Source of the DNA: Clostridiales bacterium
GTDB taxonomy: Bacteria > Bacillota > Clostridia > Peptostreptococcales > Anaerovoracaceae
Length of the DNA stretch: 14,030 bases
NCBI GenBank assembly: GCA_015258265.1
Contig: JABZIP010000025.1
Location: 1-14,030 of the forward strand
Reading direction: 5' to 3'
Shown here: piece by piece, positions 6,345-14,030 of the stretch
How positions within the stretch are numbered: the first letter of the stretch is position 1
How the letters are laid out: each line of letters opens with the position of its first letter
Position numbers and translations under genes: made by a program
The notes under the pieces: model-generated
Told to the model about the DNA's origin: nothing
What the model saw: the letters and a program-made list of their open reading frames with translations, nothing else
Database searches by the model: none

Positions 6345-7379
6345 ATGTTTTTTAAGACAGATATGGGAATAGATTTGGGAACGGCAAATACACTTATTTT
6401 TATGAAGGACAGGGGCATAGTTCTCAATGAACCATCCGTAATCGCCATAGATAAATTGAATCATAAGGTAATGGCGGTTGGAGAGGTTGCAAAAAAAATG
6501 GTCGGAAAAACACCTGCATCAATTGAGGTGATAAGACCGCTTAGAGAAGGCGTCATATCCGATTTTGATATGACGGCTGAAATGATAAGGGCATTTATAT
6601 CAAGGGCACTTGACAATAAAAAAACGCATAACTTGAGAATTTCAATTGGTGTACCAAGCGGAGTAACAGAAGTTGAAAAAAGAGCGGTAGAGGAAGTCGT
6701 AAGACAAATGGGCGCACGCGAAGTATACATTTTGGAGGAGCCGATGGCTGCTGCAATAGGCTCGAATCTTGCCATAGATGAGGCGGAAGCCTGCATGATT
6801 TGCGATATTGGAGGAGGAACTACCGATATTGCAATAATAGCTCTTGGCGGAATAGTAACAAGCACCTCTCTTAGATACGCAGGGGACAAGCTCAACGAAG
6901 CTGTTATACTGTATATGAGAAAAAATTTCAATTTACTTATAGGAGACAAAACCGCAGAAGATCTCAAGATTAAGATCGGATGTGCAATGATCGAACTCGA
7001 TGAAGAGGGAAACGAGGTTAGAAAAACCGAATTAGCACGAGGAAGAAATGTTATTTCGGGGCTTCCTGCAACGGAAGAAGTTACAAATTACAATATGCTT
7101 GAAGCGCTGGAAGAATCAGTAGAGATTATTGTTGACGGAATAAAGCAAACTCTCGAAAAAGCTCCGCCCGAAATTTCTGCAGATATTGTAAATAACGGAA
7201 TGGTACTTTCGGGAGGTGGCGGTATGCTGTCGCAGCTCGACAAGCTGATTACAAAGCGTACCGGAATGAACGTTACCGTCCAGGATAACGCGTTTGAAGC
7301 CGTTGCATTGGGAACGGGAAAGAGTCTTGAAGATTTGGAGAAACTCAAGCGTTATGCTTGTGTATCTTCGGATAGGTAA
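6345..7379 (+). CDS. mreB: rod shape-determining protein MreB
   Basis: Bacterial actin homologue that forms membrane-attached filaments and guides lateral-wall synthesis with MreC, MreD, RodA and PBP2. I use the ATG at 6345, which has GGAGGTGG directly upstream (6335-6342); an earlier in-frame ATG at 6333 overlaps that site and would add MEVA. The product has 344 residues, as usual. Actin-fold motifs are DLGTANT (10-16, phosphate 1), EEPMAAAIGS (131-140), DIGGGTTDIA (154-163, phosphate 2) and LSGGGGML (288-295, adenosine loop). The N-terminal MFFK is short and hydrophobic, fitting membrane contact. Mbl and MreBH have the same fold, but the adjacent mreC and mreD favour MreB. Confidence 0.97.
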   Translation: MFFKTDMGIDLGTANTLIFMKDRGIVLNEPSVIAIDKLNHKVMAVGEVAKKMVGKTPASIEVIRPLREGVISDFDMTAEMIRAFISRALDNKKTHNLRISIGVPSGVTEVEKRAVEEVVRQMGAREVYILEEPMAAAIGSNLAIDEAEACMICDIGGGTTDIAIIALGGIVTSTSLRYAGDKLNEAVILYMRKNFNLLIGDKTAEDLKIKIGCAMIELDEEGNEVRKTELARGRNVISGLPATEEVTNYNMLEALEESVEIIVDGIKQTLEKAPPEISADIVNNGMVLSGGGGMLSQLDKLITKRTGMNVTVQDNAFEAVALGTGKSLEDLEKLKRYACVSSDR

Positions 7380-7383
7380 TCAA

Positions 7384-8202
7384 ATGAGATTTATTAAAGA
7401 ACATAAAAGTTTATTTGCTTGGATATCTGTATTTTTAGTTTTGCTTGGACTGGTTGTTTTTTCCTATCAAAATGCATCTAGGCAGGGCGCGGTCTTCAGT
7501 TTTATTACAAAAGTAACATTAAAAATAGAAGAACCGCTGTACAGCGGAGCTACCAAGGTTAGAAATACGATTACCGGAATTTTTAGATTCAAGAAAATAA
7601 ATGCAGAAAATGAAGCGCTTAAAAATAAGGTTGCTAGCTTGGAAAAAGCCGTTATTGATGAGCAAATGAGCAAAGCTGAGCTTGATGAACTGCGAGAACT
7701 TTCGACTGCTTTAAACTATGAACATATCAAAAATGCGGATAATTATATCAGCGCAGATATAGTCGCTATGGATAATTCGAACATATTTAATCGTTTTACT
7801 ATAAATGTCGGAAAGAACAGCGGTATTAAGGAAAACGCTATAGTTGTAAACGGCGAAGGGTTAATCGGAAGAATAGAGTCCGTAGAGGACGATTATTCTA
7901 AAGTTGTATCAATAATTGATGAATTAAACAGTGTCAGCTTTATGGTGCAACGAGATATGAGCATAATCGGAATTGTTAAAGGTAACGGTAATGCTAAGCT
8001 GGACGGATTCACTATTGACGCTAAAGCTGAGATAATCAAAGGAGATATAGTGATTACTTCGGGCATGGGTATGTATCCTGCCGGTATTAAAATTGGAAAG
8101 ATATCTAAAGTTAAATACAGTAGCGATACCCAGCTTAAAACACTGGAGGTAAACCCGTCGGTAAACTTTAAAAAAATACAAAAGGTTTTGGTAGCTCAAT
8201 GA
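7384..8202 (+). CDS. mreC: rod shape-determining protein MreC
   Basis: Membrane-anchored extracytoplasmic scaffold that links MreB with PBP2 and activates the RodA-PBP2 synthase. The ATG at 7384 lies four bases after the mreB stop and gives 272 residues. The frame is open further upstream into mreB, but that extension would destroy the N-terminal topology. It has a short basic N-terminus, one transmembrane helix (about 11-29), a coiled coil (about 70-112) and the paired beta-barrel domain with GLIGRI (159-164) and TSGMGMYPAGIKIGKI (225-240). Its stop overlaps the mreD start in ATGA, indicating coupled translation. Confidence 0.95.
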   Translation: MRFIKEHKSLFAWISVFLVLLGLVVFSYQNASRQGAVFSFITKVTLKIEEPLYSGATKVRNTITGIFRFKKINAENEALKNKVASLEKAVIDEQMSKAELDELRELSTALNYEHIKNADNYISADIVAMDNSNIFNRFTINVGKNSGIKENAIVVNGEGLIGRIESVEDDYSKVVSIIDELNSVSFMVQRDMSIIGIVKGNGNAKLDGFTIDAKAEIIKGDIVITSGMGMYPAGIKIGKISKVKYSSDTQLKTLEVNPSVNFKKIQKVLVAQ

Positions 8203-8705
8203 AATTTAGATTTACAATCTTAATATTTTTTTTAGCTTTTGTGCTACAAACGACATTTTTAAATACATTTGCGATAGCAGGCGTAACGCCAGGTTTGATA
8301 GTGATTTTGCTTATCTGTTATTATTTTTTTAATAAAGAACCTGCAGGAATCGCGACAGCTCTGGTATTTGCCGTACTGCTTGACATTGTATTTGGAGGAC
8401 TGATAGGTGTAACGCCTCTAGCACTTGTAATTGTTTATTTTGTAGTTATAAGTCTAAAGGATAATTTCAATGTTGAAAATTTGGTAGTAGCAATTCCTAT
8501 AGGAATGTTCTCTACCATTATTTTTGATACTGTTTATTTTTCGGTTTATAAATTTTTCGGTAGCATTTATACATTTTCATATTGGCTTAAAATGGAATTG
8601 GTTAAAATACCATATAGTTTAGTGGTATTTGCAGTTGTGTATTTGGTATTTTTAAGAATATATACCGGAAAAAGAGATAGGTATAGGTCATGGGGAAGAT
8701 TTTAA
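8199..8705 (+). CDS. mreD: rod shape-determining protein MreD
   Basis: Small polytopic membrane partner of MreC in the elongation complex. The 168-residue sequence is almost wholly hydrophobic, with about five to six helices, and ends in a basic cytoplasmic tail (TGKRDRYRSWGRF). Sequence conservation in this family is low, so the call rests on length, topology and position. The frame overlaps mreC by four bases and mrdA by sixteen, so ribosomes probably pass directly between the three genes. Confidence 0.92.
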   Translation: MKFRFTILIFFLAFVLQTTFLNTFAIAGVTPGLIVILLICYYFFNKEPAGIATALVFAVLLDIVFGGLIGVTPLALVIVYFVVISLKDNFNVENLVVAIPIGMFSTIIFDTVYFSVYKFFGSIYTFSYWLKMELVKIPYSLVVFAVVYLVFLRIYTGKRDRYRSWGRF

Positions 8706-11464
8706 AAACACGATATGGACAAATGAGCCTCGTAATATTGATACTTATGCTGATTCTTGTTGCACGACTTTTTGTATTAACCGTTTTAGAAAATGCAAAA
8801 TGGAAAGTCGAAGCGGACAATTTGAGTATAAAAAGCATATATACGAAGGCTCCGCGTGGAGAAATTTTAGATAGGTACGGCAGAGTAATTGCTGCAAATT
8901 CGCAAATTTTCGCGCTTCAAATAAGTGTAGGGAATGAAGATGATAAGGAGCTTAATGCAGTTTGCTCAAAGGTAATAGATATTTTAGAAAGAAATAATGA
9001 AACATATTTTGATAATTTCCCTATTTTGATAAACAACGGGAAATTTGAATATATTTTTGATAATGATGTGAAAGAATGGCTTGTTAAGAACGATATGCCT
9101 TCTAACTATACTGCTGAGGAAGCGTTTGCAGATTTGCGCATGCGCTACAATATATCGGATAGTTTGGACAGATATGCTGCGCAGGAGGAACTGCAGAATC
9201 TTTATAAAATATATCCGCCAATATCGGTAAAAAATATGCAATTCATAAGAACTCTTGATAAAGAGGGGTTTTTGGGGAGATATAAACTGGATTCCAAAAC
9301 AGTAGGAGAATCTTATACAGCGGAGCAGGCATTTAATAAGCTCAGAAAAGAATTTGAAATCAAAAAAAGTTTATCGGCAGAAGAAGCACGCAAAATTATG
9401 ATATTTAGAAATGAGCTTAATGCGGCGGGATACAGGAAGTATTTGCCGGCAGATGTAGCAAAAGGACTTTCTGCTAAAACTATAGTTGAAATAGAAGAAA
9501 ATAGTGCGATATTGCCTCAAGTGAAGGTTGTATCGGAAACACAGAGGATATATCCGAACGGAAATGCGGCTTCTCATATCTTGGGCTACCTTGGTAAAAT
9601 TTCCGAAAGGGAAAAAAAGCATTATGTAGAAGAACTTGGATACAACGCCAATGATTTGATAGGTCAAAGCGGGATAGAAAGCGTATATGAAACGACTTTG
9701 AAAGGAAAAGACGGCGTTAAGTATGTGCGGGTTAATGCAAATGGAAAACTCGTGAGTGTAATATCGGAAGAAGCACCAAAAAAAGGAAAAGACATATATC
9801 TTACAATAGATTTAGAACTACAAAAAACAGCGGAAAAAGCGTTAAAACAAGCGCTTGAAAAATTGCAAACAGGAGGCACGTTTGTAAGTGAATTTGGAAA
9901 TTACAAATATAATAAGGCGTACCCAAATGCGAAAGTCGGCGCGGTAGTCGCGGTAGATGTAAAAAATTCAGATGTTCTTGCTATGGCAAGTGCGCCGGAT
10001 TTTGATCCTAATCTGTTTTCGGGCGGAATAAGCAGTGAAAACTGGGATGCATTGCAAAGTCAAAATCCACGCGATCAGTTGGCACCGGCGCCTTTATACA
10101 ATGTTGCAACGAGGACATCGGTTCAACCGGGTTCAACTTTTAAAATGATTACTGGAATAGCCGCAGTTGAATCGGGACTGAACCCTAAACAAAAAATCTA
10201 TGCTGACGGAAAAATTATGATTAAAAACAGACCGTTTGCCTGCTGGCTATGGCATCTTAGAAAAGGTTCACACGGCTATTTGGATTTACCGTCTGCGCTC
10301 GAGGTTTCGTGTAACTATTATTTTTACGATGTCGGTTACGGCAGAGATTTTTATAAGGGACAGAGTCTGGGATATAAAAAGCCGATAACGATAGACACTA
10401 TAACATCGTATGCGAGGCAATTCGGACTTGGTGAACCTACAGGTATTGAGATTCCTGAGCAAGTAACCAATCTTCCGACGGAAGAACAAAAAATTGAAAC
10501 TATAAAAAACAATTTGAAATATGATCTAACGATTCATGCAGAAAAATACTTTATAAAAAAATATCAAAAAGATAAAGAGCTGTTGAAAAAAAGCGTAGAT
10601 ACTATAGTTGGTTGGACGGAAGAAAATCCGACAAAAAAAGAGATTTTAGACAGACTGGAAAAACAAAATCTAGGCGTCAAAGAAAATTCTCAAGATGCAC
10701 TTGCTGACTTATGTAAATTTACATATTTTAATTATGCAAGATGGACCATGGGAGATCAGTTCAATATTTCTATCGGACAGGGAGAGAATTCATATACACC
10801 GCTGCAAATGGCGAATTATATAGCAACTATCGGAAACGGCGGTGTTCACAATAAAGTTTCTATTGTCAAATCGATAGAAGGTGAAGGGATAAGAAAGCGT
10901 GAGGAAGGCACAAAAGTGCAACTTGAAAATCCGGAATCATTAAGTGCTGTAACCGAAGGAATGAAAAAAGTTGTAAGAGGTTCAAAAGGAAGTCTTAGAA
11001 GCGTTTTTGCGGGATTTCCGATAGCGGCTGCAGGAAAAACCGGAACAGCGCAAAGGGCAGGTAAAATGCATCCCGCCGATGAAGTTTTGTATATAAAGCA
11101 AAATTTGAGCAAGATAAATCCGCAGTTAAAGTGGGATGATGTAGAAGCGGAAATGAACCGCCTGCTTAAAAAAAGTTCAAAAGAGTATACAAGTAAGAAT
11201 GTAGCTGTCAGACAGGCTGTTATAAACTTAAGCAACGGAAAATTGGACTATGAAAAAATAGATGCATATAAGAGCAACTACGACAATTTTTCTTGGGTAG
11301 TAACAATGGCGCCTGCTGACGATCCGAAAATTGCAGTAGCGGTTATGATAGTGCAAGGCGGTGAGGGCCCATATGCAGGACCTGTCGCTAAAGAAGTTAT
11401 AGGCAAATATTTACAGCTCGATAAAAAATACGATGAATTCAGTTTGGATTCTGCTATAAATTGA
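8690..11464 (+). CDS. mrdA: penicillin-binding protein 2, elongation transpeptidase (large form)
   Basis: Class B penicillin-binding protein that cross-links peptidoglycan with RodA during elongation. The ATG at 8690 lies inside the mreD end, with an AGGT just upstream. A membrane anchor (about 12-32) is followed by PRGEILDRYGRVIA (55-68), typical of class B pedestals. The transpeptidase triad is complete: SxxK at Ser482-Lys485 (GSTFK), SxN at Ser540-Asn542 (SCN) and KTG at 783-785. IGQGENSYTPLQMA (695-708) is also classic. At 924 residues it far exceeds the usual 600-700. Extra sequence lies in the pedestal (about 85-270), at about 600-680 and at about 790-862. The pedestal addition contains a duplicated module: YTAEEAF--LR at 140 and YTAEQAF--LR at 209, each continuing with I and SL at equal distance. 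mrdA is chosen over the divisome homologue ftsI because of the mreBCD context. Confidence 0.95.
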   Translation: MGKILKTRYGQMSLVILILMLILVARLFVLTVLENAKWKVEADNLSIKSIYTKAPRGEILDRYGRVIAANSQIFALQISVGNEDDKELNAVCSKVIDILERNNETYFDNFPILINNGKFEYIFDNDVKEWLVKNDMPSNYTAEEAFADLRMRYNISDSLDRYAAQEELQNLYKIYPPISVKNMQFIRTLDKEGFLGRYKLDSKTVGESYTAEQAFNKLRKEFEIKKSLSAEEARKIMIFRNELNAAGYRKYLPADVAKGLSAKTIVEIEENSAILPQVKVVSETQRIYPNGNAASHILGYLGKISEREKKHYVEELGYNANDLIGQSGIESVYETTLKGKDGVKYVRVNANGKLVSVISEEAPKKGKDIYLTIDLELQKTAEKALKQALEKLQTGGTFVSEFGNYKYNKAYPNAKVGAVVAVDVKNSDVLAMASAPDFDPNLFSGGISSENWDALQSQNPRDQLAPAPLYNVATRTSVQPGSTFKMITGIAAVESGLNPKQKIYADGKIMIKNRPFACWLWHLRKGSHGYLDLPSALEVSCNYYFYDVGYGRDFYKGQSLGYKKPITIDTITSYARQFGLGEPTGIEIPEQVTNLPTEEQKIETIKNNLKYDLTIHAEKYFIKKYQKDKELLKKSVDTIVGWTEENPTKKEILDRLEKQNLGVKENSQDALADLCKFTYFNYARWTMGDQFNISIGQGENSYTPLQMANYIATIGNGGVHNKVSIVKSIEGEGIRKREEGTKVQLENPESLSAVTEGMKKVVRGSKGSLRSVFAGFPIAAAGKTGTAQRAGKMHPADEVLYIKQNLSKINPQLKWDDVEAEMNRLLKKSSKEYTSKNVAVRQAVINLSNGKLDYEKIDAYKSNYDNFSWVVTMAPADDPKIAVAVMIVQGGEGPYAGPVAKEVIGKYLQLDKKYDEFSLDSAIN

Positions 11465-11478
11465 TTACGGGAGGATAT

Positions 11479-12207
11479 ATGGGCAATGTTATTGTAGTTG
11501 CATCCGGAAAAGGGGGAGTAGGCAAAACCATGTTTACCGCCAATATGGGAGCCAAATTGGCTCAGAAGGGCAACAAAGTAGTTTTGATTGATATGGATTT
11601 AGGTCTAAGGAGTTTAGATATTTGCTTAGGACTTGAAAATAGAGTAGTTTATGATTTGTCAGATATCCTTTCGGGGCTTTGCAGAATAAAGCAGGCGCTT
11701 ATAAAAGATAGGAGATTTGGGGAATTTTATCTGATTTCCGCCACATATAATACCGAAAAGGTAGACATTACACCGCTACATATGAAGGTGCTGTGTGAAA
11801 GACTAAAAGAAAAATTCGATTACATAATATTTGATGCACCCGCAGGTGTGGGATCCGGGCTTGAGCTTGCTATGAGCGTGGCAGATTTAGCAATTATAGT
11901 AACCACTCCTGAATATGTTTCACTTAGGGCAGCGGATAATTTGGATAGCATAATGCTTAGGAACGGAATTAAAAAACGAGTTTATGTAGTAAATAAAATA
12001 AAAGTGGACTTGATTGAAATGGGTATGCTGCCTTCCATAACGGAAATAAGCAGCATACTCAAGCCGCCAATGCTCGGAGCCATACAATATGACGACAATA
12101 TACACATCGCGTACAATAACGGTACTCCGATAGTGCTTAGGGAAAACAGTTATATCGAAAAGAATTTTGATAAGATAGTCGACAGGCTGATTGAAACGGT
12201 TAAATAG
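11479..12207 (+). CDS. minD: MinD-like ParA-type ATPase
   Basis: P-loop ATPase related to MinD, which with MinC restricts Z-ring placement. The ATG at 11479 is preceded by GGGAGG (11469-11474). The frame is open back to a TTG at 11461 overlapping the mrdA stop, but that codon lacks a site. The product has 242 residues. The deviant Walker A SGKGGVGKT (9-17) contains the signature Lys11. DMDLGLRSLD (38-47) and LGLENRVVYDLSDILSG (50-66) match MinD closely, and Walker B is IIFDAPAG (116-123). Departures are Met after GKT, GVGSG after DAPAG, and a C-terminus ending DKIVDRLIETVK. Typical MinD proteins run to about 265 residues with a basic amphipathic membrane-targeting helix, and I see none here. 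minC and minE are absent beside it. A MinD subfamily is the best fit; another ParA/FlhG-type ATPase is possible. Confidence 0.82.
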   Translation: MGNVIVVASGKGGVGKTMFTANMGAKLAQKGNKVVLIDMDLGLRSLDICLGLENRVVYDLSDILSGLCRIKQALIKDRRFGEFYLISATYNTEKVDITPLHMKVLCERLKEKFDYIIFDAPAGVGSGLELAMSVADLAIIVTTPEYVSLRAADNLDSIMLRNGIKKRVYVVNKIKVDLIEMGMLPSITEISSILKPPMLGAIQYDDNIHIAYNNGTPIVLRENSYIEKNFDKIVDRLIETVK

Positions 12208-12219
12208 AATGGGGAGAAT

Positions 12220-13509
12220 ATGGAAAATAAAAAAGTTTTAGCGTTACTGCCGTTTGCAGTATTTATATTGTTGTTTGTTGGAGTAGGAGTTGCAAGTAAT
12301 GATTTTTATGGAATGCCCGCTTTGCTTGCGTTCTTGATTGCGTTGTTCGTAGGATTTCTGCAAAATAGAAAGGTCAGTTTTGAAGAAAAGCTCGCTATTA
12401 TATCAAAGGGTGCAGGAGATGTCAATGTAATAACGATGGTTTTGATATTTTTAGTGGCAGGAGCATTTTCGGGAGCTGTAACAGCGGCAGGAGGCGCTGC
12501 AAGTACTGTAAATTTCGGACTTTCTATAATACCTTCAAAGTTTACCGTGTTAGGTTTATTTTTAATAGGTTGCTTTATATCAATTTCTATGGGAACGTCT
12601 ATGGGTACGATAGCCGCACTTTCGCCTATTGCACTTGGGGCGGCTGAGCAAACAGGATTTGATATATCGATTTGCATAGCAGCTGTTGTTTGCGGAGCAA
12701 TGTTCGGCGACAATCTTTCGATGATTTCGGATACGACGATTGCTGCCGTAAATACTCAGCACTGTGAAATGAAGGATAAATTTAAGCAAAACTTTTTGAT
12801 AGTCTTGCCGGCGGCAATAATAACTATTGTAATACTGCTTGTAGGTGCGCAATCGCTTGAACCTAGCAATACAATCGTGTACGACTACAATTTAATACAG
12901 ATACTACCGTATATATTGGTTTTGGTAGGAGCACTCGCAGGAATAAATGTATTTATAGTGCTTGTAAGCGGTACGATACTTTCTGTGATAGTGGGAGTTG
13001 CACTGGGCGAATTTACTCTATTTGAGAGCTTTAAAGCTATAGGAAAAGGAATGGAGGGACTATTTGAAATTTCAATAATTTCTATAATAGTAGCGTGCAT
13101 AGTGTCGATTATGCGTGAAAACGGTGGCATAGATTTGATAATATCGGCAATTAAAAAATCGGCTAAGGGAGAAAAAGGCGCGGAACTCGGTATATCGCTT
13201 CTTGCGCTTTTAATGGATATTTGTACCGCAAATAATACGGTTGCAATCATAATGGCAGGACCGATTGCTAAGAACATCGGAGATGAATTTAATATAAGCT
13301 CTAAAAAAGTGGCGTCGCTTTTGGATATTTTCGCATCTGTAGGTCAAGGAATAATTCCTTACGGTGCACAGCTGTTAACTGCAGCTGCACTTGTAGGAGT
13401 TACACCTCTTGATATAATACCTAAGATGTACTATCCAATACTTATGGGGGTATCGGCACTTTGTTTTATAATTTTTACACCTAGAAACAAGGCTGCGAAG
13501 GGAGAATAA
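12220..13509 (+). CDS. NhaC-family Na+/H+ antiporter-type transporter
   Basis: Polytopic inner-membrane carrier of the NhaC/ion-transporter superfamily, 429 residues with about eleven or twelve hydrophobic helices. Family marks are SMGTSMGTIAALSP (123-136), GAMFGDNLSMISDTT (159-173), DICTANNT (333-340) and GQGIIPYGAQ (375-384). Related proteins exchange Na+ for H+, malate for lactate (MleN) or carry amino acids (YuiF-like), so the substrate cannot be read from the sequence. The ATG at 12220 is preceded by GGGGAG with an unusually short gap of three bases, and an in-frame TAG at 12205 excludes any earlier start. It follows the MinD-like gene by 12 bases and is followed after 2 bases by the methyltransferase gene, so it appears co-transcribed with the cell-shape genes. 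The arc operon in this window lacks an arginine/ornithine exchanger, but nothing links this protein to that task. Confidence 0.88.
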   Translation: MENKKVLALLPFAVFILLFVGVGVASNDFYGMPALLAFLIALFVGFLQNRKVSFEEKLAIISKGAGDVNVITMVLIFLVAGAFSGAVTAAGGAASTVNFGLSIIPSKFTVLGLFLIGCFISISMGTSMGTIAALSPIALGAAEQTGFDISICIAAVVCGAMFGDNLSMISDTTIAAVNTQHCEMKDKFKQNFLIVLPAAIITIVILLVGAQSLEPSNTIVYDYNLIQILPYILVLVGALAGINVFIVLVSGTILSVIVGVALGEFTLFESFKAIGKGMEGLFEISIISIIVACIVSIMRENGGIDLIISAIKKSAKGEKGAELGISLLALLMDICTANNTVAIIMAGPIAKNIGDEFNISSKKVASLLDIFASVGQGIIPYGAQLLTAAALVGVTPLDIIPKMYYPILMGVSALCFIIFTPRNKAAKGE

Positions 13510-13511
13510 TC

Positions 13512-14030
13512 TTGGAAGATATAAGGAAGTTCCTAGATGAGATATTTGAAGAAAGCTATTTAAAACAAACTTTTAAACTGTCGTTTGGGGCAAAGCGAAA
13601 AAAACAATCTGAATTGGATAAAGTGAGCATGAGACCTATGCTTCTTCGCGATAATCTAAAGGTACAGGTTGAAAGAATCATTGAAAATAAAGCATTACAC
13701 GAAAATTTGGATGCGCAGGAAGCAAAATCGCTCGCACTTGAACTTTTGACAAGCGATTTTAAACAGCTGAACATAATATCGCAAAAGGAAGAGGTGCAAG
13801 TGCTCGCCTCGAAAATCGAAAAGCCGCATATCACTAAAAATTCAAAGAAAATAGAGAAAAAAGAACCGACATTGCTTGCGCACAACAGGAGTAAGGAGTA
13901 TATAATTCCGGAGGGAAAACCTGTTGAATTTATGGTTAAACTTGGCGTAATGAATAAAAACGGAGAAGTACTTCATAAAAGCTATCCGAAATTTAGACAA
14001 ATTAACCGCTATTTGGAGATTGTCGATGAT
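13512..14030 (+). CDS. SAM-dependent methyltransferase, N-terminal part (cut by window edge)
   Basis: The first 173 codons of a gene that runs past the window. It starts with TTG at 13512, seven bases after GGGAG (13500-13504) and two bases after the transporter stop. The N-terminal half (about 1-120) is charged and helical with no family I know. The segment from about 123 on (AHNRSKEYIIPEGKP, then FMVKLGVMNKNGEV, then KFRQINRYLEIVDD) resembles Firmicute methyltransferases of the Methyltransf_32 type, in which a GxGxS-like SAM-binding loop follows shortly after. That loop would lie beyond base 14030, so the catalytic motif is not seen here. The substrate is unknown. The family call comes from recalled similarity of this segment and is moderately secure. 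Confidence 0.6.
   Translation, partial: MEDIRKFLDEIFEESYLKQTFKLSFGAKRKKQSELDKVSMRPMLLRDNLKVQVERIIENKALHENLDAQEAKSLALELLTSDFKQLNIISQKEEVQVLASKIEKPHITKNSKKIEKKEPTLLAHNRSKEYIIPEGKPVEFMVKLGVMNKNGEVLHKSYPKFRQINRYLEIVDD

Noticed and set aside
7294..7383. Thirty-residue N-terminal extension of MreC overlapping mreB
   Set aside because: It is the shifted-frame reading of mreB and would place charged residues before the membrane anchor; the ATG at 7384 fits the family.
13556..13885. Reading frame of 109 codons on the - strand opposite the methyltransferase gene
   Set aside because: Serine- and cysteine-rich antisense reading of a coding region, with no recognisable family and no ribosome binding site. 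Other long - strand frames in the window have the same explanation.
1..14030. Mobile element, prophage, CRISPR array or defence island
   Set aside because: No transposase, integrase, phage gene or regularly spaced repeat was found. Most genes are housekeeping or metabolic and lie in conserved orders on one strand.

Overview
The window reads as chromosomal DNA of a low-GC, strictly or facultatively anaerobic Firmicute, most likely a member of the Clostridia. The support is AT-rich intergenic DNA, strong GGAGG-type ribosome binding sites, frequent AGA codons for arginine, TTG starts, U-tailed intrinsic terminators, a complete arginine deiminase pathway, and the Firmicute gene order radC-mreB-mreC-mreD. 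The exact genus cannot be fixed from the sequence. Every recognisable gene lies on the + strand. I see no tRNA, rRNA, CRISPR array, insertion sequence or phage gene.

Region 1 (1-1460): the tail of an unidentified upstream transcript ends in an intrinsic terminator (94-132). It is followed by a single-gene unit for a six-helix membrane protein with a C-terminal GGDEF domain, a probable diguanylate cyclase. That unit is closed by a strong terminator (1421-1460). The start of the gene is ambiguous and is discussed below.

Region 2 (1461-5075): about 320 bases of very AT-rich DNA without a gene carry a good promoter and an inverted repeat at the expected transcription start. The operon arcA-arcB-arcC follows (arginine deiminase, catabolic ornithine carbamoyltransferase, carbamate kinase) and ends in a near-perfect terminator. 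Together these enzymes convert arginine to ornithine, ammonia, CO2 and ATP. The arginine/ornithine exchanger that usually accompanies them is not in the operon.

Region 3 (5076-5547): a short stand-alone gene encodes a thioredoxin-fold protein of the ArsC/Spx family with a CxxC motif. It is closed by a perfect 21-base-pair palindromic terminator.

Region 4 (5548-14030, running off the edge): a long, tightly packed operon, radC-mreB-mreC-mreD-mrdA(PBP2)-minD-like-nhaC-like-methyltransferase, with no terminator between genes and several overlapping or nearly touching reading frames. MreB, MreC, MreD and PBP2 form the core of the lateral-wall elongation machinery.

Three points stand out in Region 4. 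PBP2 is very large (924 residues), with a duplicated module in its N-terminal region and further insertions around the catalytic domain. The MinD homologue has no minC or minE beside it and lacks the usual C-terminal membrane-targeting tail. A NhaC-family transporter and a methyltransferase are co-transcribed with the cell-shape genes. I found no convincing previously unknown defence or mobile system. The most interesting signals are the modified PBP2, the orphan MinD, and control elements in front of the arc and radC-mre operons.
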